Source: Macrocybe gigantea (lineage: Eukaryota; Basidiomycota; Agaricomycetes; Agaricales; Callistosporiaceae). Taken from it: 47,802 bases of DNA. The stretch is from positions 1 to 47,802 of the forward strand of contig SJRY01000026.1 of the NCBI GenBank assembly GCA_011319805.1, given 5' to 3'. The notes beneath the pieces are model-generated. The model saw nothing but the letters and a program-made list of their open reading frames with translations. It had not been told where the DNA came from and made no database searches. The translations under genes were made by a program, and so were the position numbers. Below are positions 23,514-34,351 of the stretch, in pieces. How positions within the stretch are numbered: the first letter of the stretch is position 1; every line of letters starts with the position of its first letter.

Positions 23514-24675
23514 CCGCAACCGTGTCTACAGGGACCTGTCGTTTTTCCCAGCGTATGCAAACCTGCCACCTTCGTCCTCATCTGAAACCTGGCCTCGACG
23601 GATCATGAAAGTCGAAATACTGTTTGGGCCGCACAGACGCATGCGGGGGCCTTTTTCATCATCAGTTTCAAAGCCACGTCTCCTCAACCTTCGTGTTCCT
23701 TTTACATATACTTATCAGTTGAACAGTCTGGTAGGTATCCTGGAGCACAGCTGTGAATGCATATGCATAAACTCAAGCTCACAGGTGGCACAGAGTGATG
23801 AGTGCTTCAACCCGGATCGCAGAGTTTCCAGTACGTTTTTTTATAGTATCCCTCTCCTTCGTTTCATTCTTCGCTTTCTTCTTTTACTGGAGCGAATTTG
23901 TGCTACAAGTCGTTGAACTAATGCTACCATTTCTCCCCTCTAATTGATGACGGCCATGGCATGTGCGTTCTTCAGAGCTTGAACTCACCCTGCCATTTCG
24001 TTGTGCTGAATGCTAACTTGGTGCCTCTAGAACCCAAGAATCAGCCCAAGTGACCGATAGGGTGCCTACGAGGGCGTTAACCTTGGCAGTCGCAAGTGTG
24101 GATGCGAAACGTGACTAGGTCGAATCGCAATTGTGATAGTCCAGAGGGAAGGTGTGAGTCCGAGTCGATTGATTGCAGTCGCGTCGACACGTTAGATGCA
24201 TGCGCAATGAGCGTCATGATGCGATTAAGCAACGGAGATTCCAGAGTTATCGCCGAGCCTGATCCAGATGAAGGGAGGAATACCATCAGAGGCATGCAAG
24301 GTTCTCGACAACCGAGTACCGTGTTTCGAAACTTGCTCCACATTTCTGGCGTCTCGAGTCCGCGTTCTCGATCAACGCCAAATGCGAAATCTGCTGGAAT
24401 TCACATCCTGTCACCGAGTTTGCGACGTTCGACTTTCCATATGACCGTTGCGGTACATACAACCTCTTGTTTCATCCTTATTCAGCGTTTCATGAGCACG
24501 ACACCTCGTGAAGTACCAAAATTCCGCACCAGACGCCATTCATGCCGTTTCCTGCTTCGATTCGTTCAACGTCTCTGGTTATGTACAACGACCTGCCGTT
24601 AAAGGTGCATCTCTTGAGCAAAGCCGGTTTTTCAAGGCAGGTTCGTTGTTTCGCTTTCTAGCATTTTTTTCCTCC
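23514..24675. other. Region with unrecognised open frames
   Basis: A plus-strand frame continues from 23401 to 23916, and frames on both strands cover 24077-24602. The translations are Ser/Arg-rich and match no family I know. The sequence just before 24676 probably includes the promoter of the secreted-protein gene. Confidence 0.35.
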
Positions 24676-25404
24676 ATGCGCCTGTTTTACTTGCTAGTGC
24701 TTGTCGCCATCAAAGGCTCTCTATCCGTCGTTTGCGCCTCCCCTCCGCTGTGGCGTCCACAGTTTGACAGCGCGCAACAAGCACTTTTGCTGGAGCAAAG
24801 TTCTACCGATAGCAACTTCAGGCCGCCTCTTGCATGGCAGCCCATCCCGATACGAAACTCGAGAGGGAGAACCGGAGCTCAGCATCCACGTCCGGGACCG
24901 CCACGTCCCCAACGTCTGCTTCCACCAGTGAAGGGTGATGATCCATTCATCGGGCTCCTGACGCCGTTTCCGAATCTCCCTGTGCGGTAAGCCCACCCTT
25001 CCTATTGAATTTATCGCGTCGTTGAACATGCACGTCTTGTCTGAACTAGATGTCCGCATGACACTATGAAGCAGATGCCGAGGACGTTCACGGCCGAGGA
25101 ATGCATGAATAGTCCGACAGACACAGCATGCGTGTACGTGAAGCCGGATGGCGGGACCTACTGCATAAGTTACAGGAAGCTGCAGATGCTGTCCCAGTTC
25201 GAAACGCAGAAATTTAATGCTTTTGGGCAAAAGAATCCTTGCTATGAACCGAGGTGTGTGTTATTATTCTCTTTTCAGCGCAATGTTCCGTCGTTGAGAC
25301 CGTATAAGACATTGGAGATGTTGAAGATGGACCAAGGTATCGAGGCTGGGAATCCCGGGCTGTACGAGGGAGTATGGCATTATGCATACCCCAGGCGATA
25401 CTAG
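24676..25404 (+). CDS. Small secreted Cys-containing protein, unknown family
   Basis: The two exons are 24676-24986 and 25050-25404, with a 63-nt GT-AG intron, giving 221 residues. The N-terminus MRLFYLLVLVAIKGSLSVVC is a good signal peptide. A Pro/Arg-rich mature segment follows (PRPGPPRPQRLLPP), then a motif LLTPFPNLP. Exon 2 holds five evenly spread Cys (CPHD, ECMN, ACVY, YCIS, PCYEPR), compatible with a small disulphide-stabilised fold. The end is uncertain: a GTGTGT donor follows PCYEPR, so a further intron is possible. The copy at 12588-13071 diverges right after this point, which suggests that exon 2 ends near 25258 or that homology stops there. I know no function; secretion, small size and duplication are effector-like, but that is inference. 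Confidence 0.55.
24791..25292. repeat. Repeat R2, copy b (source-like copy of 12588-13071)
   Basis: About 500 bp of direct similarity covers the end of exon 1, the intron and most of exon 2 of the secreted-protein gene. This copy keeps the frame; the other has a stop codon. Confidence 0.75.
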
Positions 25405-26139
25405 AGCTGTATTTGTCGGGGGACAATAGCTAGCATACCACGCATCCCATACCCGCACTATTTACATCGTCTGTCTAGTTGGTTTTATCACAGGTTACCT
25501 GCCAGATCTGAATTGTCGTGAGCGGAAAGTGCTCATGTCTGCTCGACTCGAATTATTGACCCACTCTTGGGGAACACGTGTGTTGACCAGATATCTGCGC
25601 CACATTAAACGTAACCTTGTTGGTCTCTCAAACCTTCTTTTCTGCATCGCCCCAAGTACGTCGGCGTCTTTTTCCACATGCATCATGGCTAATTTTCCAT
25701 ATATGTTGAAGAGGGAGTCTCGCACTCTCAGGGTCATCATTGTATAACTGCATCTGGGCGAAAAGCTGTTTTTTCTCTGCCACTTCAAGCACCAAGTCTC
25801 TGCCTCGTTTTCCATCTTACCACGGAAAGTGAATCATAACGATTCACAATACTCCAATTTTGATTAAACGCTGACTTCTGAGGGCCAACAACTGCTGTCC
25901 TCGTGCCGTGCACATTGATCGGTCGCCTCGCTGGGTTCTGCATTGCGTCCCAGATTCGTCTTCCACATCTCTGTATGTCCGTTCTACATCATGTCCTGCA
26001 TACCCCGTGACTAATGTGAGCATATATGTCGAAAAGTTTCGCAGTCCGATACAGCATTTGGCTGACGCGTCATGGCAAACTCTTGGGAAAGTGCTGAGGA
26101 GGTCGCGCTTGCTGACGACGCTGAGCGCTTTCTTGTGAG
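25405..26139. other. Intergenic region, no gene seen
   Basis: Frames at 25495-25815 (-) and 25529-25747 (+) overlap on opposite strands and neither has family-like sequence. Confidence 0.4.
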
Positions 26140-26147
26140 TATTTAAG
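26140..26147 (+). promoter_or_regulatory. TATA-like box of the HNH gene
   Basis: The sequence TATTTAAG lies 47 bp before the ATG at 26194 and is followed by a purine-rich then CA-rich leader ending in ACACAAAATG, a good start context. Confidence 0.5.
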
Positions 26148-26193
26148 GATCCCATAATGACCGGGGAGAGACACTCATCTCCACTCACACAAA

Positions 26194-27709
26194 ATGTCTG
26201 GAACACACAAGAAGCAATCGTCTGCCATTAGCGTTGCCACCTACGAGTATGACTCAAAAGTCTACAAAGACAGAATGGACCAATTGATGAGCGGAGACCT
26301 GGGCAAGCTGGTTGATGCTGCGAATGTCCTCGTTGGCAACCTCGCAGCCAACGACAAGTTGAATCGATTCGAGAAGACCTTGGTCAAGACACAGAAAGAT
26401 ATAGAGCTGTCCCTTCACAAGGTACTTGATGCAATGCTCCATCATGCAGAGCCCTGTGGCGGCGACTCTGCGAAGCGCTACGTGGCTGCTGCGATATGTG
26501 CTTGCGTTGTCGAACCAAAGCCCGAGGACAAAGTGGACGACAAACGCAAGAGCCAATCAACTCTGTATATGCTTCGTCAGTTGGGCAAGACTTGGTTCAC
26601 CCATTTCCTCTTTCCTTGTGAGTTCCTATTCTTCCATATGATCCACTATCATTTCTGACACCATTCTCTGTATTTGCCAGTTTACTTTTCTCATTCGGCA
26701 CAGCCGAACCAGACACCCTCACCGATTGCCATGCCTTCTCTTGACCAGACCACAGATTTGCTGAAAAGTGGCGTAAAATCCAGAAAGTCGTCGTTTAGAG
26801 ATCATGCGAGTATCTTCAATGAGCCTGCCCCGACATAAGAATTGAATTTTCTGCTTCCCGTAGCTTTTACTTCATGATGCTTATAAATGCATCGCGACAG
26901 ACATCATAGATGGGGCACACCCCCGCTATCAAGGAGATTTTTCCTCAACCCTTGTCACTCTGGAGGCTTGCCATGTTCTACGCAGGGCAGTGGCTAACTT
27001 CGATCGGGAGGATGATGAAGATGCGGTACGCCCCTACTGCTATTCGACCTAACGTGTGATGTAGATGATAAGTCTATGATATTAGTACAAATCAGCAATG
27101 ACGACATTTGATATTCTTCGTCACTTTGCTGCATTGCCAGAATCAACACTCAAAGCCCTTCAAAAAGCAGTCGATGATCCATCCAATGGATTTCTACTCC
27201 AGAAGGATGCGCATGCTGGATTCGATCAATTTCGCTGGTGTCTGCTGGAGACCGAGGTGTGTACCGCAACCTGTTAAGTTCTTAAAAAAACAATTAACTC
27301 TCTTGATGTCCAGATGCCAAACCGATATAAGATCAAACTTTATCGTCCTTTACATGGAGTGCGTGGCCTAGAAAAACCAGATGCATTCAAATTCGTGGAG
27401 TTTGAAGACCACAGCAGTGAATTCTCACAAGAAAACGAAGGTGGTGGCCCCAGCACAGGTCAGAAAAGGAAGGAACGCGAATTTTCAGTCCCTTTGCCGG
27501 ACCCGCGCTGGATCCGACTACATGCTGGTATAGCTGGTGTCGTGAACATGAGTGGTGCCGCCAAGTTCCTGGACGAACTTTACAAGACCTATCGTGACCA
27601 TGATGAGGCTCCTCCCGTCAGATCCTGGGAAGAATTTGAGCGCTTGAGTGATGCTGAAGACTGCGGGTGGGCTCTGCAGAGCGCGATGGTCAAGGTAACT
27701 GCTCATTAA
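26194..27709 (+). CDS. HNH endonuclease-domain protein, intact, 425 residues
   Basis: The exons are 26194-26617, 26681-26805, 26864-27025, 27086-27256 and 27314-27709 (1278 nt). The N-terminal ~180 residues are helical and polar. The nuclease core is HNH_2-like: DAYKCIATDIIDG (about residue 190), LEACHVLRR with the first His, then SNGFLLQKDAHAGFDQF with the Asn and second His before FD, as in fungal HNH_2 proteins. The C-terminal region is acidic then basic (SEFSQENEGGG, QKRKER) and ends VKVTAH. The intron at 26806-26863 uses a GCGAGT donor; reading through it stops within 11 codons. The other introns are GT-AG of 57-63 nt. Fungal HNH_2 proteins are common in agaricomycetes and have no settled role; nuclease activity is inferred from the motifs only. 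Confidence 0.82.
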
Positions 27710-27989
27710 ATGATCCATGGTCATGCCATTGCCAAGGCAAGGCATACCAACATTGTACAGAAATGTCGTGATTTTACTTGTCATGCGTTTGACATCTTTC
27801 TTTTGTTTTGCAATTAAATGATACGGTTTGTGATCCATGAAGCGACATGAGCGACAAATCCGCCTCACCATCGTAGGATACAGAATGTACCATAGTGAAC
27901 TGGGATCTCAATTGGTCATTGGTCAATCTGTGATCATACGCTAGGAAGTCTTGTACAACTTGAACAGTTTCAATCCCAACTTAGAAGAG

Positions 27990-28219
27990 AACGTTGACCC
28001 GACGTCAAGAGTCAGAAGTGACTTCATTGAAAGGCTCGTTTGATATACCTACAAGCCATGTCTGCCCTGGGGAAGAGGTACGTTCCTACGCAGAGCTCTC
28101 GTTGGCGTGTTCTTCCCAGTGCAACGGAAGTCCTGCGCTTCGTCTCGTTCATGCCTGCCTCCTCTGACAGTGCAATTTGTCACACCAAAACCATTCGAAT
28201 TCTGTCATCATGATTGATG
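27990..28219. repeat. Repeat R4, copy b (direct copy of 23287-23513)
   Basis: This second copy of the ~230-bp R4 repeat lies in the gap between the HNH gene and the convergent aminotransferase gene. Differences from copy a are mostly single substitutions plus a few indels. No coding function is evident. Confidence 0.75.
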
Positions 28220-28319
28220 CCCTACTGCCGATTCCAATTCCTCCTGCAAATGAATCAAACTACCACCGAGCCATCGTATGAATTTCAAGTTTGACGAACA
28301 AGACGAATCGCGTCGCACA

Positions 28320-29951
28320 TCAAAACCACGACCTAAGTCGTGCGAGCAAGACAGACAGGAAACCAAATGCCCCAGCCAACGAGGGCTGTCGCACTTCTTC
28401 ACTCTGCAAATCCGGCCACCTCTCCCATCCAAGAGCATCTTCTATCCTGCGCAGCCCGACCTGAGCAAAATCGCGCCTCACAGCGAACGTGAACCGGAAC
28501 CACCCGCTCTCCTTCATGTGACAAGCTGCTCCTGGAGTGACCATAACGCCGTTCGCAACTAAAAAATCATACAAGGCATGTTCCTTCTCTCGCATGTGGC
28601 TTGCCGACGTGAACTGGATTCGAGCGCCGTATTGATCGACATCAGAGAGAATCGGCCGTAGGTCGACCATCAGGAAGTGGCCCGCCGATGAAGGCACATA
28701 TGGAATTTTGTGGTACTGGAGCCAGGCAGTCAGGTATTCATAAGATCCCGTCAGACGTTTCTGATTTCTCGACAGGAATGTATCCAGGTACGCCTTATCT
28801 GTTAGCATGGCAGACCAGAGCAAGCCGGCTGGCGAAGCCACGAGCATGAAAAGCGATCCCACCGCAAGGCTCTGGATCAGCGTCGGGTTGGCCTGTGACA
28901 CGAACAAGCCGATGCGGAATCCATTGGCATTGAAGTCCTTCGACATTCCATACACGACATGAACTCGAGCCGGGTTGACGTGAATGCATGCAAGGTCTAG
29001 AGAAAGAATGGAGACAAACGGCTGAGGATCTGGCACGTCCCTGGAGGAGAAAACGGAGAACGCGTAGATCTCATCGGAGATAAGGTGCAGATTGTGCCTT
29101 TCGCAGAACTGGCAGTATGCAGTGATCACGTTTGGAGGGTAGGTGCGCCCGAGTGGATTGTGGGGTTGCACAGTATCACAGCCTTGACAGGTTTTCCCTT
29201 TCTTTCGCTCTCTTGCAACGATCGTTCGAGATAATTCACTTCCTCTAGTGTGAACATCTCCGAGATTGGTACGTGGACCGGCACAGGCATGACGTCGTTT
29301 TGAATGACGAAATCGTTGTCAAATCCTGCGTAATATGGTGCCACTATGAGGACCGCGTCGCCAGGGTTGCCCAGCACTCTTGCGACCTGGTTCAGTACGG
29401 GGCTGAGCCCAGCACCCATGACAAGATGATCAGGCGTGACGGGTATGTGGGGCTTGAAATGCGAATTCAGGAAGCTGCAGACGGCACTGCGTAGGCGTGT
29501 GGTGCCCATGATGCCATCGCCATACGTAAAGTCCTATGATAAACCTGAAATTTAAGGCACCGCTGTGGAAAGACATGCTAGCTTGAGACTCACCAAGTGC
29601 GTCAAACGGAACTCGCTCTCATAATAGGTCTTCAATTCATCCTCCATCAATGTGTTCTCAGCCACGCCCTATTAGAGATGTAACTCAACCGCAGCGATCT
29701 TGGTGAGCGGCGATGTGGGCTCACGAGATTGACGATTCCCTATATTCATCGACAGTCATCACTACTGCCGACCACAAAATATCAGCCACCATACTGACCT
29801 TAGGATTTGTAACGGGGTCATACGTATTGCTGATGATCTTATTGAAGTGCAAAACTGCCTTGCCTTTCTCCGCCTGTGCTTGGCCTTTGACCGACAAAAT
29901 TGGTTCGTTCAATGCAGGCACTGAAGGACCGTCGATTGAGTTGTGGGCCAT
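28320..29951 (-). CDS. PLP-dependent aminotransferase, ACC-synthase-like, one frameshift
   Basis: The exons are 29951-29799, 29739-29725 (15 nt), 29668-29594 and 29533-28320. The start is MAHNSIDGP. Fold type I class I/II aminotransferase landmarks are complete: FNKIISNTYDP, GVAENTLMEDEL, FTYGDGIMGTTRLR, APYYAGFDNDF, NPHNPLG (split by the break), SDEIYA, the PLP-lysine motif YGMSKDFNANGFRIG, and the C-terminal WFRFTFAV. A run of four C (29162-29165 on the plus strand) where five are needed shifts the frame inside NPHNPLG. With that base the protein would be 485 residues, a normal size for the family. Fungal members are annotated as 1-aminocyclopropane-1-carboxylate-synthase-like, but most act on other amino acids, so the substrate is unknown. 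The gene is transcribed in the same direction as the upstream SDR. Confidence 0.85.
29725..29739 (-). other. 15-nt microexon of the aminotransferase gene
   Basis: On the minus strand, GGAATCGTCAATCTC lies between ATATAG and GTGAGC. It encodes GIVNL, exactly the residues that family members have between SNTYDPxTNP and GVAENTL. Flanking introns are 59 and 56 nt. Confidence 0.82.
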
Positions 29952-30023
29952 AGCAGCAAGCAAAGTTGGAGTTGAGTTGAGGGGTATCGGACTCCCGCAT
30001 TAGCTGCTGACAGCTGTCATAAA

Positions 30024-30034
30024 CTTCTTATACG
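30024..30034 (-). promoter_or_regulatory. TATA-like box of the aminotransferase gene
   Basis: The minus-strand sequence CGTATAAGAAG lies about 75 bp upstream of the ATG at 29951. Confidence 0.4.
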
Positions 30035-30426
30035 ATATGATGAACAGGAAGAAAGTATTGGCAGGATCGTAGCCGCGTGGACGAATGGAGAGCAACTCCT
30101 TAGACAACGTGAGAAGGCAACTGATTTTCGTCCACTTGCTCCATTTCAAATGCTTCAGTTGGATTCTGCAGAGCCGAGTGAGCTAAAGATAAGCCCGAAA
30201 GAAACGACTCACAGGTTCTGTTCCTCGTGATATAAGCCCTAGAATCCCAACTTCCACAAGAGTCATAAAAATACGCATAGGACATGATTACAAGGACGAG
30301 TTGAACGCAGGGAATCGCGATCATGTGACCTCCACGCAAGGTCTCGCAGCTCAGCGATCCATCATCATGTTGAGGGCAATTACTATGGTCTAGTGCATAC
30401 GCTAGGAGGTCTTGTGCAACAGTTTA

Positions 30427-30789
30427 ATCGTCAACTTAGACTTGGATTTCATGGTGATGATCACACTCTTTCATATTCGTACGGTTTTGTGCTCATCTCC
30501 CGTTTCACAGATAGTCATGCAGTGCGAACAGAAAACAAACTTACAGAGAATAACAGCAACCAACCAAATGTCGAATTCTCTGCCGAGATCTCTACATCTG
30601 AATCAAAACAAGAGTCCGCCGTCGATGGCAATCGTTTGTCCTGCATAAAATCTGTGATGCGAACCTCAGGGCTTCCAAGCACAGCTCACCCGTCATGAAG
30701 CTAGCCTGAGGAGATGCGAGGTACGAGACCAGCCCCGCAATGTCTTCTGGCTGACCGACCTTGCTGCCGGGAAGGCCTAAGAACTGTCA
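30427..30789. repeat. Repeat R1, copy b, covering the SDR 3' end
   Basis: This is the copy of R1 that lies in a complete gene: it includes the last two SDR exons and about 175 bp of downstream sequence. It matches 11957-12319 in direct orientation and is probably the source. Confidence 0.85.
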
Positions 30790-31844
30790 CATATCGTGAA
30801 TTCCTTGATTCGACAGGCAAGATGGACCAATACTATGCCTTCTTGGTCTCCGAGCAAAGACTCGCGTCATTCTTGCTCGTGGCTGATGGAGTTCAGAGGA
30901 CGGTCGATCCTGGTGCTGAAAGGCTCAACCCGAAAGACGCTCACCCATTTCCGTCGCGATGACCGCCGGTGCATATGCGTTCACCGTGATGCCATGCTGA
31001 TCCAGCTCAAGTGCTAGTTCATGGGAACCCATGATTCAAGCAACTGTCAAGTAGTCGCGAGAATATTCATACCGGCTGTTTGCGTGAGGGAAAGCACGGC
31101 GGCTTTGGAGACGCAGTACGCGCCGGCCTGTGCAAAACCTGAATACAAAAGTCCGGTTCAGATTTCCTCTTCTTGCCTTTCCGATGCGGTCGAAATGCGC
31201 TGACCTCGTTTACCGCAGATGGACGATGCGCCTGGACACGCACATCATATAAGTGTTCAGGGCGGATGGTTAGACGGCACATTGCTCGCACCAATGATCC
31301 GACCGCCATTTCCTTGCTTCACCATCTGCCGTGCGGCGTGTTTGTAGCAGAACAGGACGCCGTTGATGTTCACGGCCCAGATCGATTGCCAGTACCCGAT
31401 ATCAGCTGTGCAGACGTCGGTTGCATCAGATCGCGGATTACACTTGGACATTACCTACCTTCCAGTATTGGCGTTTCGCGCGTGCCAATTCCCGCGTTTG
31501 CGACCATCTGTCTTGCATGAGGGAAGACCATGATGCAGAGATAAAGTCGCAGATCGACGCACAACATCCAGCCGCCCGAGCACCTCTGCAGTCTTCTCAA
31601 CCATCTCGCTAACTTGTTCCTCCTTGCTCACGTCGTACGTGAACGCCACTGCCTTGCGACCCAGCGCCTTGATCTCGCTCACGACTTTCTCTGCCTGGTC
31701 AGACTTTGCTTGGACATCGTCGATGGCTACGTCAAGTCCGTCTGCGGCGAGGCGAAGCGCGATAGCTCTGCCGATGCCTTGGGCTCCACCGGTGACGAGG
31801 GCCACGCGGGTACCTGTGAAGGGTGTTGATTGTGTGGGTGACAT
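30603..31844 (-). CDS. Short-chain dehydrogenase/reductase
   Basis: The exons are 31844-31563, 31507-31459, 31405-31292, 31231-31205 (27 nt), 31138-31073, 31013-30945, an uncertain exon, 30776-30690 and 30640-30603. The classical SDR set is visible: cofactor motif TGGAQGIGRAIA, VANAGIG, the WAVNINGV helix, catalytic Ser in IIGASSICGKRG, the catalytic pair in AYCVSKAA, then ITVNAYAPAVIATEM, and the C-terminal QPEDIAGLVSYLAS and GQTIAIDGGLLF. Order and spacing fit a ~260-residue acetoin/diacetyl-reductase-like enzyme, though the substrate cannot be read. The segment 30777-30944 should contain one more exon (a frame reading SETKKA is the candidate), but its borders do not fit the frame by one base, so a small indel may sit there. 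The start is the MSPTQSTPFTG methionine; an upstream GTG is not used. Confidence 0.83.
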
Positions 31845-32673
31845 TATGGATGGCACGAGAAGGGCAGTTGACAGTGTGTGGGGACGGCTCGGCGATTTAT
31901 CTGCTTCCTACCCAGGCACCACCCACCTAACCCTAACTGAAGACTTCTCTCTTCGCCATTCGGAGGACCGAATAATGGCGTGACTGCAATTAGGAATCGA
32001 AACGGTTACTTCATCTCTTCTGGAAAGCCTTTGCGACAGATTTTTCGGAACTTGCAAGGGAGAGGACCCTTCGCGATCTTTTACCGATTGGGCTTCTTAG
32101 TCCAAGACAACGCGTGTATGAATTGACGTATGAAATGCGGCTTCAGACGTATTGGCACGACATCGTCTATCATCGTCCATTCGAAGGGACGCAACATCAT
32201 ACAAGAGGGGCCTCCCGTTGATGTGCGAAGCTTGTGCGGTATTAAAGACCCAGTCTAAGTAAACGCCCGGCAAATTGGATTGGAAGCACAGTAGTCATAT
32301 TCGTGCGATGTTGATGAGCTCTTGTTGCACCTGTGTTACTAGCTAGGTACATGTGTGTGCAGCCGCATGCCATTGCTGGTGCGATCGGGAAATGGAACAT
32401 CGTTGCCGTTGTTGGCCGGACCGGCGGAGCCGCTACAACTCCTACGCAGAACCTCCAACTTCTCCACGCTTTCTCATCCCTGCCGGAGGTAAACAATTCG
32501 ACAGGCAGGTAAAGTCCAGTAATGCGTGGGGATTATGGACCCCCGTAAAATGGACCCCAATTGACTGACTGAAAGGTTGCAGGCTCTTTTCTCGACACTA
32601 GAAGTATCCAGCTCGTGGTTTGCCTTCTCTCAATGACTTCTAAATACAATTCTTGCCGGGGGGAAACGCGAGC
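31845..32673. promoter_or_regulatory. Divergent intergenic region between SDR and hydroxyacid dehydrogenase genes
   Basis: About 830 bp separates two divergently transcribed dehydrogenase genes and should contain both promoters. I see no convincing TATA box. Small frames on both strands, such as 32242-32496 (-), have no family-like content. Confidence 0.4.
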
Positions 32674-34148
32674 ATGTCTACGAAGTACAAAATCGTCGTG
32701 ACGCGGGATCTTGGTCCACAAGTCATGCCCCTTCTCACCCAGCGACCTGATCTCGACGTGAGCAGCCTTGCATCGTCTCTGCCATCGCAAACATATGCAA
32801 CTCCAAAACGTTTTGAGATAGATTGTGCTCTGGGAGGAAGATCGCGTCGTGGATAGGGATTGGCTGTTGAAGAACATACCTGGAGCGGTTGGTCTGCTCG
32901 TCATGATCACGGATAAGGTGAGCACCCGCGCGTCTTCCAATTGTATCGCATGACAATGATGTCCTATCCTTCAAGATCGACAAGGAAATCTTCGATGCAG
33001 GTAATCCGATGGACTGCTCTTTGGAACAACGCCAGTCATCCTAACGATCGTCTATAAATGAAGCCGGACCGAGTCTTCGCGTCTTCTCTACAATGTCCGT
33101 CGGATATGGTGAGATGAGCTGCGTCAGCGGGAGGTTGGCCGGACTGACACTGTGCTTTCAGAGCATGCTGATCTGGCTGAGGTCGCAAAACGGGGTATCC
33201 GGTTTGGTTATACGCCAGATGTCCTCACAGGAGCCGGTGGGCTACTTATACTCATACGAGGCAGAGAACAATTGACCATACATTTGAACAGTTGCTGATC
33301 TTTCGGTCATGCTTGCCCTGATGGCCGGGCGAAACGGTGGAGAGAACATCTCTCTCGTGAAAGACAGCAAGGCACGTCGCTCTGTTGCCCGCCTGAACAT
33401 GCTCTCACGATGATGGGCACTCGCGTCAACAGTGGCCTCAGGCCAGCTGGGCGCCCTTCGCGCTCTGCGGACCCCAGCTCAGCACGTCCGATATTTCGCC
33501 CAAGCGGACGGTCGGCTTCATCGGCTTCGGGCGGATCGCACAAGCAACGCTGGCACGCCTGATTCCGTTTGGCATCACCGACTGCCTCTACACATCCAAC
33601 CCGTCCACGCCCACATCACTTGAACGTGATGAGGCTCTGCGGGCCCAGCACAATCTACAATCGCTATGTCGCGTCGGGGTGGACGACCTCGCAAGGGAGA
33701 GCGACGTCCTGTTCGTTCTCGCGCCTGGCGGGGAGAAGACAAGGCACCTGGTCGACGAGAAGTTCCTGAGAGCCATGAAGAAGACTAGCGTGCTTGTGAA
33801 CACGAGCCGGGGGACGTTGGTTGATTCGGACGCGCTGGCGAAAGCGTTGAGAGAGCGCTGGATATGGGGCGCTGGGTTGGACGTCGTCGAAGGCGAGCCG
33901 ATGGTCACCGCAGAGCATCCGCTGGTTAGAGAGCCTAGGTGAGCTTCTGCGCATGGGGGAAGCGCTGGTTGTGTCGTTGGCTAACTCTTTTTTTTTTTTG
34001 GTACAAAAGATGTGTTGTGCTGCCTCATGTTGGAAGCGGGACGTTGGAGACGCGGTTAGGCATGGCTACGCTGGCGGTCAAGAACCTCCTCGCCGGACTG
34101 GACGGGGAAGTAATGCCTGCTGAGCTTGATGTGAAGAGCAGGTTATGA
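32674..34148 (+). CDS. D-isomer-specific 2-hydroxyacid dehydrogenase (glyoxylate/hydroxypyruvate reductase-like)
   Basis: The exons are 32674-32757, 32822-32917, 32976-33000 (25 nt), 33064-33108, 33162-33236, 33292-33371, 33433-33938 and 34010-34148, giving 349 residues without a break. The N-terminal catalytic half has [23 protein letters not shown] and [13 protein letters not shown]. The NAD(P) fold has [14 protein letters not shown]. Catalytic residues are Arg in NTSRGTLVD, Glu in DVVEGEP and His in [10 protein letters not shown]. The order and length match GRHPR-type enzymes, which reduce glyoxylate or hydroxypyruvate using NAD(P)H. The usual Asp in PDVLTDAVADL is Gly here. The intron at 33372-33432 starts with GCACGT, a GC donor. 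No transit peptide is evident, so the enzyme is probably cytosolic. Confidence 0.9.
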
Positions 34149-34351
34149 GCGAGACGAGTGCGCGTTGCCGAATATATAATCAGATACTGCACAGGAATCA
34201 CTGTGAGTCCGTGTCTTGATTCTTGGTGCTTGCTCAGCCCTTTGCAATATTTTTTTTCTGACCGTGGGCAGCTTTCCTGAAGCTTTTATGGCATTGAATC
34301 GTTACATGATCAGATAGATCTGTACGGCTTAGTGGCATGAGTGCGAGACAG

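Noticed and set aside
24721..25230. Long 169-residue minus-strand open frame opposite the secreted-protein gene
   Set aside because: It is antisense to two exons and an intron with good splice sites and a signal peptide, and its translation is Arg/Trp/His-rich and not family-like.
26806..26838. Short HNH protein ending at the TAA at 26836
   Set aside because: That reading retains an intron and loses the whole nuclease core; the GC-AG splice restores it in frame.
27096..27100. HNH exon 4 acceptor at AATCAG|CAATG
   Set aside because: It gives CAA TGA, an immediate stop; the acceptor at 27083-27085 (TAG) gives a 60-nt intron and keeps the frame.
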